From Desulfosudis oleivorans (GTDB lineage Bacteria > Desulfobacterota > Desulfobacteria > Desulfobacterales > SURF-7), in the NCBI GenBank assembly GCA_020723325.1, contig DYJD01000019.1, forward strand, positions 62,001-126,000: a stretch of DNA of 64,000 nt, read 5' to 3'. This document shows, piece after piece, positions 1-10,512 of this stretch. The translations under genes were made by a program, and so were the position numbers. Under the pieces are notes generated by a model. The model was not told where the DNA came from. It saw nothing but the letters and a program-made list of their open reading frames with translations, and did no database searches. Each line of letters begins with the position of its first letter. Position 1 is the stretch's first letter.

Positions 1-1
1 G

Positions 2-268
2 GTGGTGGGGAAAAGCCGCCACTCCCTGTACGATATATCCGAGCGGCCCCAGGACTTTCCGGACTATGCAGGCGATCTCACGCCCGAGGACATGTCCTTC
101 ATGTTCCGGCACCGGGTGGCCAATCTGCGCAAATTGTTTCCCCACATCTCCCCGGCCCTGAATGAAATCCTGATGCGCTTCTCCGCCGGCAGCAACGACC
201 ACTACAAAGACATTGCCGACCTGCTGCAAGACCTGCGTGATTTGTTCCCTCCCTGCCAATCCAAGTGA
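2..268 (+). CDS. C-terminal end of a Ser/Thr protein kinase (partial)
   Basis: The gene enters from the left edge of the window, so only the last 88 or so residues are seen and the GTG at position 2 is not a real start. The visible part resembles the end of a bacterial protein kinase domain: ISPALNEILMRFSAGS followed by YKDIADLLQDLRDL matches the usual C-lobe pattern, in which a helix ends in a conserved R and is followed by a 'dL..dL' helix. No catalytic motif (HRD, DFG) is inside the window, so activity cannot be judged. The protein stops soon after the C-lobe, so it has no long C-terminal sensor or membrane part. Kinase assignment is an inference from this short segment. Confidence 0.55.
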   Translation: MVGKSRHSLYDISERPQDFPDYAGDLTPEDMSFMFRHRVANLRKLFPHISPALNEILMRFSAGSNDHYKDIADLLQDLRDLFPPCQSK

Positions 269-322
269 CTTTCACAACTTTTTTGGTCATAGCAAATCAG
301 TTCAGATCCGATCCTTTTCCAT

Positions 323-351
323 TTGACAGCCAACTACCGCCCTCTTATACT
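323..351 (+). promoter_or_regulatory. Sigma70-type promoter, TTGACA-N17-TATACT
   Basis: TTGACA at 323-328 and TATACT at 346-351 are separated by 17 bp and lie directly upstream of the ATP-grasp protein at 409. Almost the same block (TTTGACAGCCA, then CGCCCTCTTATACTG) occurs at 9882-9912 upstream of the monooxygenase at 9984. Confidence 0.75.
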
Positions 352-408
352 GGCAAGGGACCCTGAATAGTTAGGGTTATGCTTGTTTCTCCATACGAGA
401 TCGTAATA

Positions 409-2997
409 ATGACATACCTCTCTCATGTAAGCACCGGCTGGGATAGCCTGGATATGATTATTGATCACCTGCGCAGGGGTGACAATGTCGTTTGGCAGGT
501 GGACAGCATCGATGATTATCAGCGTTTGGTTACCCTTTTTGTAAACAACGCCGTTTCCCAAAATGAGCGGGTGGTGTATATGCGCTTTGCCCGCCACACC
601 CCTCTCCTGGAGGAGCGCAACCATGTCTCGATCTACAACTTAAAAGTCGATCACGGCTTTGAGTCCTTCTCATCTCAAGTACATGGCATTATTACAAAAG
701 AAGGAAAAAACGTCCATTATGTCTTTGATTCACTCTCCGATCTACTGCACGTGTGGGCCACGGATTTGATGATCGGTGATTTTTTTTACATCACCTGCCC
801 ATATCTTTTTGAACTCAATACCATCGCCTATTTCGCCATAGTAAGAAATCGTCATTCATTCAAAGCCATTGCCCGAATCCGGGAAACAACCCAGGTGTTG
901 ATCGATGTATATAACTACAGAAGGCAAATCTGCATTCACCCGCTGAAGGTGCAGCATCGCTATTCCCCTACTATGTTTTTTCCGCATCTGCGCAAAAAAA
1001 ATAACCTAATTCCGGTCATCAACAGCGTGGAAGCCACTCAGTTATTCTCCCATCTTTCCCGCCATCATACTGCCGACGCCCAAAGGCATCTCGATTACTG
1101 GGACCGACTTTTCATCCAAACCAAGAAACTGCTCAGATCGGAAGCCCCATCGAATGAGAAGCTCGATATGGTGGAACAATTGAGTCGTCTTTTGTTAAGC
1201 CGCAGCAAACGCGTTCTTGCATTGATTAGACAATATTTTTCACTCGAAGACATACTCCGGATCAAGGAGCGGTTAATCGGCACAGGTTTTATCGGCGGCA
1301 AAGCACTGGGTATGCTCCTGGCCCGGAGAATTCTAATACAGGATACCACCTTCCCCTGGCGCAATATCCTGGAGCATCATGACTCGTTTTATATCGGCTC
1401 GGATGTGTATTACTCCTATATCGTCCAGAGCGGCTGGTGGAAACTTTTCATGGCCCATAAAACCAAAGAGGGTTATTTTGAAAAAGCGCTTGAACTGAAA
1501 AACAAAATGCTTAAGGGCAATTTTCCGGAAGAAATAAAAGAACAATTTCAACGCATGTTGGAATATTTCGGCCAGTCGCCGATTATCGTCCGTTCCAGCA
1601 GCCTCCTGGAAGATGCATTCGGGAGTGCTTTTTCCGGAAAATACGAAAGTTTTTTTTGCGTCAATCAGGGCTCCCCGGAAAAACGCTATGAACATTTCGA
1701 AGAAGCGGTCAAACGGATATTTGCCAGCACGATGAATGAGGATGCCCTCGCCTATCGCCTGCAACGCGGGCTTGATCAACGAGATGAACAGATGGCCTTG
1801 CTGGTGCAACGGGTATCCGGAGCCTACCGGAAACAATATTTTTTCCCTGAAATCGCCGGAGTCGGCCTGTCTCGCAATCCCTTTGTGTGGAAAACGGGCA
1901 TGAATCCAACGGCTGGCATGTTGAGGCTGGTTTTCGGCCTGGGAACCCGCGCGGTGAATCGGGTGGATATGGATTATCCACGAATTGTGGCTGTCGACGA
2001 GCCATTGGTGCGCCCCTTATCGGAAATGAAGGATATACGAAAATTTTCCCAGCACTTCGCCGATATTTTGAATCTGGAGAAAAATCAGCTCCAAACCGTT
2101 CCTTTTCGGGAATTGGCCCAGAAGGAACTCAATACCAAACTGGATCTTTTGTCGATTCGTGATACGGAGGCCATCGAAAACTTGCGGACCATGGGAAAAC
2201 CGAAACAGGAACTGAGGATTCTAACCTTTGATCCGTTTTTAACGAACACTTCTTTTATCTCCATGATGGCCGGCATGCTCCAAACACTTGAAAACAGTTA
2301 TCAGCATCCGGTGGATATCGAATTCACGGTTAATTTCAGTCAAACAGATGAAATCCAGATCAATCTATTGCAATGCCGGCCGTTTCAAACCTTCGGTGAA
2401 GGAGTCCACGTGGATATACCCGCCCACATCGATCCGGAAAAAATTATAATCCGGAACGATGGCAATTTCATGGGTGGCAACGTTTCACAGCCGATTGACT
2501 GTATTATTTATATTGACCCCAAAGCCTATACTTCCCTTTCCATCTCTGAAAAATACAGTGTGGCGCGTCTGATCGGTAAATTGAACAAACAAATGGTGAA
2601 TCGGAAGAAATCGCCCACGTTTTTATTGGGTCCCGGTAGATGGGGCACGCATTCACCCGCCATGGGCGTCCCGGTCACATTTTCGGAAATCAATCATATC
2701 GCCGCAATGGCGGAAATCAGCTACCAGGATGGGAGTCTGATTCCGGATCTATCCTTCGGAAGCCATTTTTTCCAGGATTTGGTTGAAACACGAATTTTTT
2801 ATCTGGCGGTTTATCCGGAAAGACCAGGTGTCATTTTCAATCAGCGATGGCTTGCCTCTCTTCCGAACCTGCTCGAAGTCATTAGTCCGGGTGATATACG
2901 CTTCAGTTCAGTCGTGAAAGTATATGACACCCGGAATGAAGGCTTGGTTATCTGCTCCGATATTACGACCCAAAAAATGTTGTGTTACCTGTCATAA
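409..2997 (+). CDS. PEP/pyruvate-binding ATP-grasp domain protein (PPDK_N type)
   Basis: Protein of 862 residues from the ATG at 409; an in-frame ATG at 379 is also possible, but 409 puts the conserved STGWDSLD motif at residue 8. The first 220 residues resemble a KaiC/RecA-like fold (GWDSLDMIIDHLRRGDNVVW) but show no Walker A motif, so that part is probably not an active ATPase. The central part carries the PPDK/PEP-synthase nucleotide-binding signature: GGKALGM near residue 295, IIVRSSSLLEDAFGSAFSGK near 390 and LLQCRPFQ near 652. The swivelling phosphohistidine domain and the PEP-binding barrel of true pyruvate phosphate dikinase are absent, so a metabolic dikinase role is unlikely; a regulatory or phosphotransfer role is possible. 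The C-terminal 200 residues (LLGPGRWGTHSPAMG) are shared by this uncharacterised family. It is monocistronic and convergent with gdhA. Confidence 0.75.
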   Translation: MTYLSHVSTGWDSLDMIIDHLRRGDNVVWQVDSIDDYQRLVTLFVNNAVSQNERVVYMRFARHTPLLEERNHVSIYNLKVDHGFESFSSQVHGIITKEGKNVHYVFDSLSDLLHVWATDLMIGDFFYITCPYLFELNTIAYFAIVRNRHSFKAIARIRETTQVLIDVYNYRRQICIHPLKVQHRYSPTMFFPHLRKKNNLIPVINSVEATQLFSHLSRHHTADAQRHLDYWDRLFIQTKKLLRSEAPSNEKLDMVEQLSRLLLSRSKRVLALIRQYFSLEDILRIKERLIGTGFIGGKALGMLLARRILIQDTTFPWRNILEHHDSFYIGSDVYYSYIVQSGWWKLFMAHKTKEGYFEKALELKNKMLKGNFPEEIKEQFQRMLEYFGQSPIIVRSSSLLEDAFGSAFSGKYESFFCVNQGSPEKRYEHFEEAVKRIFASTMNEDALAYRLQRGLDQRDEQMALLVQRVSGAYRKQYFFPEIAGVGLSRNPFVWKTGMNPTAGMLRLVFGLGTRAVNRVDMDYPRIVAVDEPLVRPLSEMKDIRKFSQHFADILNLEKNQLQTVPFRELAQKELNTKLDLLSIRDTEAIENLRTMGKPKQELRILTFDPFLTNTSFISMMAGMLQTLENSYQHPVDIEFTVNFSQTDEIQINLLQCRPFQTFGEGVHVDIPAHIDPEKIIIRNDGNFMGGNVSQPIDCIIYIDPKAYTSLSISEKYSVARLIGKLNKQMVNRKKSPTFLLGPGRWGTHSPAMGVPVTFSEINHIAAMAEISYQDGSLIPDLSFGSHFFQDLVETRIFYLAVYPERPGVIFNQRWLASLPNLLEVISPGDIRFSSVVKVYDTRNEGLVICSDITTQKMLCYLS

Positions 2998-3036
2998 CTC
3001 GGCAGGCAACACATATCATTTTTTACTCCAGGTTTG

Positions 3037-4985
<1,949 letters not shown>

Positions 4986-5343
4986 CGTTGCTGTCCTTTC
5001 CCTTGCGGTCAAGCTGGTTTTGGGCCATGTGAATTGCGCTTTTCGGCGGAAATCCGGAACGACGCGTTACCGAATTATGCAAAGCAACTCCGTCGGCAAA
5101 GGATTCAGCAAGGCTCGTGCCGAAAGAGCAACCCCGGCAATTATTTAATAACCAATTGTAATTTTATTATAAATTGTTATAGCGGACTTGGTTACGAAAA
5201 ACCGGAATGAATTCGCTGCTGAAAACAGCGCAGTCGCATTTTCGTCCCAAGGCTGAAAACAGCGGTTGAGAGTGTCCTGGCAGGAAAAAAAAAGTCACTA
5301 CAGAGCTGCTCAAAAATTGAACAGGTGTGATGAAATTGAAGCA
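4986..5343. other. Intergenic region with two GCTG-AAAA-CAGC hairpin repeats
   Basis: No gene is supported here. The part at 5140-5185 is AT-rich and could hold the promoter of the 4985 to 3037 transcript, but no convincing -35/-10 pair was found. The 13-mer GCTGAAAACAGCG occurs twice, at 5218-5230 and 5252-5264; each copy can fold into a 4-bp stem with an AAAA loop. Confidence 0.4.
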
Positions 5344-5360
5344 GATCCGAGCTTCGGATC
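5344..5360 (-). terminator. Short hairpin at the end of the NtrC-type regulator gene
   Basis: GATCCGA and TCGGATC form a 7-bp stem with a 3-nt loop that overlaps the stop codon of the regulator gene. No clear U-tract follows, so a Rho-independent role is uncertain. Confidence 0.25.
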
Positions 5361-6807
5361 AAGCAAGCATAGATTTGTCCCCTATTTTTTTCAGACGGTG
5401 ACGCAATGTATTACGGCTGATTCCAAGCAATCTTGCAGCGTGAACCTGGTTGTTGCCGCACTCCTGCAGGGCTTTCAGGATGAGGGTCTCTTCCACCATT
5501 TCCATAAGGTTGACATGTGTGTCGTCTTTTGAAAGGCGTAGAATTTCCGGGATAATGGTTTCGAGTTTAATTCTGAAGCGATCCAGCAATTGCTCCCTGC
5601 TGATGGATGACAGCGGTTGCTCCTCTTTGGAGGGCGATAAAACAAAATGCTCCTCCGAGATAATATCACTTGTGGATATGAGGATGGCCCGGCGGATACA
5701 GTTTTGAAGCTCGCGCACATTTCCAGGCCATGAGTACGCGCTTAGTTTTTTCCGTGCAGGTTCGGAAAGATAATGAATAGGCTTGGCGTATTCCCGGCTA
5801 AAGCGCGCCAGAAAATAATCCGCTAGCAGATGAATATCCGTCGCTCTTTCCCTCAACGGCGGAAGGGGAATGGTGATGATTTTCAACCGCCAAAACAGAT
5901 CCGCTCGAAATCGCCCGTACTCGACTTCCTTTTCCATATCTTTATTGGATGCGGCGATCACGCGCACATCGATTTTAATGGTTTGAGATCCTCCCAGTCG
6001 CTCGAATTCCCCTTCCTGCAACACCCGCAACAGCTTTGCCTGCGCATTTAGGGACATATCGCCGATTTCATCCAAAAAACAGGTTCCGCCATTGCATCGT
6101 TCGATTTTTCCGATATGGGTCCGGTCGGCTCCGGTGAACGCACCGCGCTCATATCCGAACAACTCGCTTTCAAACAGATTTTCTGGAATGGCTGCGCAGT
6201 TGATGGCAATAAACGGTTTTTCCTTCCGGGTACTGTGATGATAGATGGCGCGCGCCACCAATTCCTTACCGGTTCCGCTTTCCCCGGTGATCAATACCGA
6301 TACGTCCGATTCGGCGATCTGGCCGATCAGCTTGTAGACATCCTGCATTCTCCTGCTGGTGCCGATGATTTTTAATTCATTGCCGATGGGAAGGGTTGGA
6401 TCGGCTATTTCCGCGCCGGAGAAACTGACGATTTCCTTCATCTGCCGGTTGACCTGGAGCGCCTCACCAACGATACGGCTCAATTCCTTTCTTTCAAAAG
6501 GCTTAACGAGATAATCATAGGCCCCGCGCTTCATCGCCTCAATCGCGATATCGGTGCTTCCATATGCGGTCATTAGAATGACGGGTGTTTTAACCTGGGA
6601 GGCCTTAATGGATGTCAATATATCGATTCCATTTAATTCCGGCATTTTATAGTCCAGCAGAATCAGATCGAAAATCTCTTGCTGAATGATTTTAATGGCA
6701 TCCCGGCCACTGAGACAGGTCTTGACTGCATATCCTTTGCGCTGAAAAAAGCGGCTTAGGAAATGAATGAGCCCTTCATCATCGTCAATCAGAAATATTT
6801 TTTCCAT
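5359..6807 (-). CDS. Sigma54-dependent NtrC-family response regulator
   Basis: Protein of 482 residues with three parts. Residues 1-120 are a receiver domain (FLIDDDEG, phospho-acceptor Asp near 53 in LILLDYKMPELNG, and LVKPF). Residues 150-385 are a sigma54-interacting AAA+ domain with Walker A GESGTGKE, the loop GAFTGAD that contacts sigma54, and GGTCFLDEIGDM as Walker B. Residues 435-478 are a Fis-type helix-turn-helix (QVHAARLLGISRNTLRHRL). It should activate sigma54 promoters once phosphorylated by the kinase encoded immediately upstream (5-bp gap). Targets are unknown; I did not find a clear -24/-12 promoter nearby. All catalytic motifs look intact. Confidence 0.93.
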   Translation of the reverse strand: MEKIFLIDDDEGLIHFLSRFFQRKGYAVKTCLSGRDAIKIIQQEIFDLILLDYKMPELNGIDILTSIKASQVKTPVILMTAYGSTDIAIEAMKRGAYDYLVKPFERKELSRIVGEALQVNRQMKEIVSFSGAEIADPTLPIGNELKIIGTSRRMQDVYKLIGQIAESDVSVLITGESGTGKELVARAIYHHSTRKEKPFIAINCAAIPENLFESELFGYERGAFTGADRTHIGKIERCNGGTCFLDEIGDMSLNAQAKLLRVLQEGEFERLGGSQTIKIDVRVIAASNKDMEKEVEYGRFRADLFWRLKIITIPLPPLRERATDIHLLADYFLARFSREYAKPIHYLSEPARKKLSAYSWPGNVRELQNCIRRAILISTSDIISEEHFVLSPSKEEQPLSSISREQLLDRFRIKLETIIPEILRLSKDDTHVNLMEMVEETLILKALQECGNNQVHAARLLGISRNTLRHRLKKIGDKSMLA

Positions 6808-6812
6808 TTGCT

Positions 6813-8675
6813 TTATTTACCGCCATGAAGTTTTTTGCAGGGAAGAAAAAGTGAAAAAGCCGTTCCTTGATCAGGATGACTTTTCACCTGAATATCGCCG
6901 CCGTGATGCCTGATGGTGTTGAGCACCAAGGGCAGACCCAGACCGGTGCCGGAAGATTTGGTGGTAAAAAAGGGATCAAAAATATTATCGATCCGATCCT
7001 CGGAAATGCCTGTGCCGGTATCCTTGATATCAACTCTGATACATGTCTTGGATTCCCCGTTCGACGAAAGTTCATCCTGCTCTGCGACTACGAAAAGACT
7101 GCCTTGATGAGGCATCGCTTCCAGGGAATTCACAAACAAATTGATCAGCGCTTCTTCCAATAATTTTTTATCTCCCCATACTGTCGGCAAATCATCCTCG
7201 ATTTTCATGTGCAAGGAACATTCCTGCTTGCTCACCATCGGCTTCACGATATACAATACGTCTTCAATCAGTCTGGACACATCAATATCTAAAAAAACCG
7301 GATCTTTGGGTTTTGAGAAATCCAAAAAACGGTTGATGGTGGCTTCTATACGACTGACCTGCCGCATAGCGACAGCATAGTCTTCCTCGAATTCGGGCGA
7401 TATCTCAATTTCAGCTTGGATCGATTCCAAAAACAATTTCAGAGAAGTGAGCGGGGTCCGAATCTCATGAGCCACGGCAGCGCTAAGCCGGCCAATGGCA
7501 GCGAATTTTTCGGATCGTTCGGCAATGCGTTTGATTTGCTTTAAAACGATATCCGTTTCCTTCAGTTTGGCGTTCTTCAAATCGACCTTTTTTTCCAGAT
7601 GATTCTGGCGTGCCTGAAGTTTCAGGGCCATATTTTCAAACGCCCGGTAGAGCATTCCGATTTCATCATGCCGATCGTGCTTGACGATCACTTTTTCAAA
7701 TTCCGAATTCGCCAAAAGATCGGCCGACCGGCTAAGGGTGCGAATGGGGCGAATGATATGGTAGGAAATCACCCAGGTCAGCATCAACGCACTGCCGATG
7801 CACAAAACAATCGTTAGATACAGATTGCGCTTCAATGCATCCACACTTTCAAAGACTTCATCACGGTCCTGCTCCACAACCACGTGCCAGACCGTATCAC
7901 CGACTTTCTGGGAGGTTCCAAAGACTTCAATACCGCGATAATCCAGGTAGGTCTCCCTGGGGTTTCGTCTACCGACGATATTCTGAAAGCTCTCCGATTT
8001 GGAAATGGTTTCTTTCAGAATACGTCGTGGTTCCTTGTGAGCGAGGAAGGTTCCCTCCTTGTCCACCAGATAGCATTCGCCGGTCTTACCTAACGCCACA
8101 TTCAGAATAAAAAAAATAATTTGTTTCGTTCCCACTGTGCCGTACACCGTCCCTGCGATGCGGTTTTGATCATCATAAATCGGCGCCGCAATATCGAAGG
8201 TGGACTCCTTTTCTTCCGGCGAAAGGCTGATATTGGATAAAAACAAATGCTCCTTCAACCCATGCCGGTTCAGGCCTTTTCTTTCCTTACTGAGACGCCC
8301 GGCTTGAAAGGTATAGGCAAAATCGTCGGAGACGGAAATCACCATGTGCTTTTTATATACTTCATATTTTTGTTGAACAAGCCCAAGGTAGGGGGCGATC
8401 CGGGTGGGGTTCATGGATTGAAGGGTCGATGTTCCCGCAATCACGAGCATATCGGCTTTGCGTTCGCTCAACCACCTTTCCAGAATAGACGCCTTGTCGA
8501 CAGCGACATTTTCGAGCTGCCGCATGACCATTTCGACAATCAGATTCTCGGTGGTGGTAATGGAAAAAAAACCGACGATTGCGAGCGGAATCAGCGAGAT
8601 GGTGAGAAAAAGAAACATCACCTTAACTTGCAGGTTAAAAAAGTTGTTGCTTCTATTCGAAACAGAATCATTCAT
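6813..8675 (-). CDS. Membrane sensor histidine kinase (Cache-HAMP-HisKA-HATPase)
   Basis: Protein of 620 residues. A first membrane helix lies near residues 20-42 (VMFLFLTISLIPLAIVGFF), followed by an extracytoplasmic region of about 240 residues that resembles a double Cache domain. A second helix near 285-308 leads into a HAMP domain (IIRPIRTLSRSADLLA). The HisKA H-box is VAHEIRTPLTSLK near residue 400, and the HATPase domain shows DTGTGISEDRIDNIFDPFF, TTKSSGTGLGL and a final GTAFSLFLP. It phosphorylates, by context, the NtrC-type regulator encoded 5 bp downstream. The gene lies 18 bp after the MreB-like gene, so all three are probably one operon. The signal sensed is probably a small extracellular ligand, as for other Cache receptors; its nature is unknown. 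Confidence 0.93.
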   Translation of the reverse strand: MNDSVSNRSNNFFNLQVKVMFLFLTISLIPLAIVGFFSITTTENLIVEMVMRQLENVAVDKASILERWLSERKADMLVIAGTSTLQSMNPTRIAPYLGLVQQKYEVYKKHMVISVSDDFAYTFQAGRLSKERKGLNRHGLKEHLFLSNISLSPEEKESTFDIAAPIYDDQNRIAGTVYGTVGTKQIIFFILNVALGKTGECYLVDKEGTFLAHKEPRRILKETISKSESFQNIVGRRNPRETYLDYRGIEVFGTSQKVGDTVWHVVVEQDRDEVFESVDALKRNLYLTIVLCIGSALMLTWVISYHIIRPIRTLSRSADLLANSEFEKVIVKHDRHDEIGMLYRAFENMALKLQARQNHLEKKVDLKNAKLKETDIVLKQIKRIAERSEKFAAIGRLSAAVAHEIRTPLTSLKLFLESIQAEIEISPEFEEDYAVAMRQVSRIEATINRFLDFSKPKDPVFLDIDVSRLIEDVLYIVKPMVSKQECSLHMKIEDDLPTVWGDKKLLEEALINLFVNSLEAMPHQGSLFVVAEQDELSSNGESKTCIRVDIKDTGTGISEDRIDNIFDPFFTTKSSGTGLGLPLVLNTIRHHGGDIQVKSHPDQGTAFSLFLPCKKLHGGK

Positions 8676-8693
8676 TTCCGGTTTCTGTGGCTT

Positions 8694-9728
8694 TCATAAA
8701 ACCGTAAGCGGCCAGTTGATCTTTTCCCACCAAAATTCAACCTCTTTCATCTTATGCAGGGTCTGGACCGCTCCGTTGATCACCGCATGCACCGGATCAG
8801 GCGCAACCCATACGCTTTGATCGGCGTTCAAGGACAACAGCTTGTCCATCCCTTTGATACAACTCCCCCCACCAGTCAGACAAATTCCGGACCGGGATAT
8901 TTCGTGGGAAATATCCTTGGGAAGTCTCCGCATACTGGTTTTGATCATGCTGAGAATCCGAGCGACCACCGGTTCCATGGCCTTGATAATTTCCGTATTC
9001 GTAACCTCGATACTGGCTTCAACACCTCTTACGACGTCCATCCCCTTTACGGGGATGGACACTTGTTCAAATGGTTGCGAATCGATATTCGAATTCATTA
9101 CATGGGTCAAGCTTTCCACCTCCGGGGAATGGAGAAAAACCCGGTGGCGCGAGATGATTGCGCCACGCAAGGCTTTGTGGATGTCAAAACAGGCTGTTCG
9201 CAGCGCGGCACTGAAAACGATCCGTCCGCCTCGAAACACGGCCATATCCGTAACCCCTTCGCCGATATCCACGAGCATTTGGGAATACGGTTTCGCCGGA
9301 TCCATACCTGCGCCGATTGCGGCGGCCCAGGGTTCCGGTATGATGGCCACGTGGGAGGCCCCGGCCTTGAGGAGCGCCTCCGACAGTCGTTTTCGTTCCT
9401 TTTCGGATGAGTCCGTAGGAGCGCACGCCAACGATACCGGTTGCCGGAATCCCTTATGAACGCGGTTGAATAAGGGTTTGAGCAATTGGACGGCGGCATT
9501 GACATCGACGACGACTCCCCCGCGCAGCGGCGATTGAACAAATTTATCATTCAAATAGTCGATGTATGGATCCATCTCTTTATTATGCTCATTCTTACGA
9601 ATAGTTCGGATGATGGAAGGTTCTTCCGTAATCATCTCCGGTTCACAGGCATACATACGGGTGCTGGCGGTTCCAAGATCGATGGCAATGGTGGGCCTTT
9701 TCAATATTTGTTTAAATCTGAACAGCAT
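8694..9728 (-). CDS. Divergent MreB-like actin-fold ATPase
   Basis: Protein of 344 residues from ATG 9728. This start gives the MreB-like N-terminus MLFRFKQILKR (an amphipathic basic helix) directly before the phosphate-1 motif TIAIDLGTAST; a TTG six codons upstream is possible but unlikely. Other actin-fold motifs are IPEPWAAAIGAG, phosphate-2 MLVDIGEGVTDMAVF and adenosine-binding ICLTGGGSCIKGM. Typical MreB has DIGGGTT and IEEPMAAAIGAG, so the catalytic loops have changed (G to E, T to V, E to P). It is not next to mreC/mreD but is first in a cluster with a histidine kinase and an NtrC-type regulator. This suggests a specialised paralogue rather than the cell-shape MreB. Whether it polymerises or hydrolyses ATP cannot be told from sequence. 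Confidence 0.82.
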   Translation of the reverse strand: MLFRFKQILKRPTIAIDLGTASTRMYACEPEMITEEPSIIRTIRKNEHNKEMDPYIDYLNDKFVQSPLRGGVVVDVNAAVQLLKPLFNRVHKGFRQPVSLACAPTDSSEKERKRLSEALLKAGASHVAIIPEPWAAAIGAGMDPAKPYSQMLVDIGEGVTDMAVFRGGRIVFSAALRTACFDIHKALRGAIISRHRVFLHSPEVESLTHVMNSNIDSQPFEQVSIPVKGMDVVRGVEASIEVTNTEIIKAMEPVVARILSMIKTSMRRLPKDISHEISRSGICLTGGGSCIKGMDKLLSLNADQSVWVAPDPVHAVINGAVQTLHKMKEVEFWWEKINWPLTVL

Positions 9729-9882
9729 TAAAGGCTCGATATCCAAAATTTCATATTGATCAGCAATATAAATTTCGAAACAACGATAAAAGCATGTTTT
9801 TCACACCTGCGTCCTCCATCTTGATATTATTAAAATATGACAATAAAATCAATCAATTTTACATATTAATATCCATTTTGAT

Positions 9883-9911
9883 TTGACAGCCAGTTGTCGC
9901 CCTCTTATACT
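9883..9911 (+). promoter_or_regulatory. Sigma70-type promoter, second copy of the 323-351 block
   Basis: TTGACA at 9883-9888 and TATACT at 9906-9911 with a 17-bp spacer lie 72 bp upstream of the monooxygenase start. The spacer is nearly the same as in the promoter at 323-351, differing only around the middle. Confidence 0.75.
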
Positions 9912-9983
9912 GACGGTGTTCAACAACCGGAAACCCTTTTTATTATATTTCCGGCGCACCCCTAAAGAGCAGGAGAAAAAGCG

Positions 9984-10277
9984 ATGATCGGATTGATTGC
10001 GAAAATACCGGTGCAAGAAAATAAAGTGGATGAAGCCATCACCATGTTCAAAGAGTTGATCCAGAAAGTGGCCGAGGAGGAAGGCACCCTGAGCTATACC
10101 CTGAATCGCTCCAAGAAAGAACCCAACACCCTGGTGGTGATGGAACGATATAAGGACAAGGCGGCCCTGAACGCCCACTCGGCATCACCCCATTTCAATG
10201 CTTTCATGACCAGACTCTTCAAGATCTTAGACGGCAATCCGGAAATCACCGTAATGGAAGAGATCACTTCCATTTAA
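9984..10277 (+). CDS. Antibiotic biosynthesis monooxygenase-like (ABM) small protein
   Basis: Protein of 97 residues with a single ferredoxin-like ABM fold: an N-terminal strand MIGLIAKIPV, a helix with a KVDEAITMFKELI pattern, then EGTLSYTL, the strand TLVVMERYKDKAALNAH with the conserved W/R-Y-x-D-x-AL-x-H pattern, and SPHFNAF. Relatives such as E. coli YgiN act on quinols; others are heme- or aldehyde-related, so the substrate is unknown. The start is set by GAGCAGGAG upstream. It is transcribed alone from the promoter at 9883 and ends 20 bp before the palindrome that precedes the nitrate reductase operon, so it is probably not part of that operon. Confidence 0.85.
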   Translation: MIGLIAKIPVQENKVDEAITMFKELIQKVAEEEGTLSYTLNRSKKEPNTLVVMERYKDKAALNAHSASPHFNAFMTRLFKILDGNPEITVMEEITSI

Positions 10278-10297
10278 TTCGGTTTTGCATTCTTTTT

Positions 10298-10339
10298 TTG
10301 ACTTAAGTCAACGTTTTTTTCAGATTCTTATTCTATAAA
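10298..10339 (+). promoter_or_regulatory. FNR/DNR-type palindrome and class II promoter of the nap operon
   Basis: The perfect 14-bp palindrome TTGACTTAAGTCAA (10298-10311) has the TTGAC-N4-GTCAA form bound by CRP/FNR-family regulators of the FNR, DNR/NnrR and HcpR groups. A -10-like TATAAA lies at 10334-10339. A start near 10346 would place the palindrome centre at about -41.5, the standard class II activator position. No good -35 box is seen, as expected for an activator-dependent promoter. The next gene in this direction is napD at 10513. Confidence 0.65.
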
Positions 10340-10370
10340 TCTCGGAACGGCACGACCATAAATGTGATGT

Positions 10371-10449
10371 TGTGGGAGCGGCTTCCAGCCGCGGTGAGAT
10401 TTTGCGGTTTTGAACTGTCGTCCTATCGCGGCTGGAAGCCGCTCCCACA
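10371..10449. repeat. Inverted pair of REP-like elements in the nap leader
   Basis: A 23-bp sequence with core GCGGCTGGAAGCCGC is present at 10427-10449 and, perfectly inverted, at 10371-10393, with 33 bp between. The whole unit can form a long stem in the predicted 5' leader of the nap mRNA. The same core recurs at 42788, 61083 and 61564. Confidence 0.85.
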
Positions 10450-10512
10450 AAGTAAAAAATTCAAGCCAAAAAAAATACAGAAAAGATGATTTATTCAAAT
10501 CAAGGAGCTGCC

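Noticed and set aside
5218-5264. Two GCTGAAAACAGCG repeats considered as a CRISPR or direct-repeat array
   Set aside because: Only two 13-bp copies with a 21-bp gap are present; there is no array and no cas gene.
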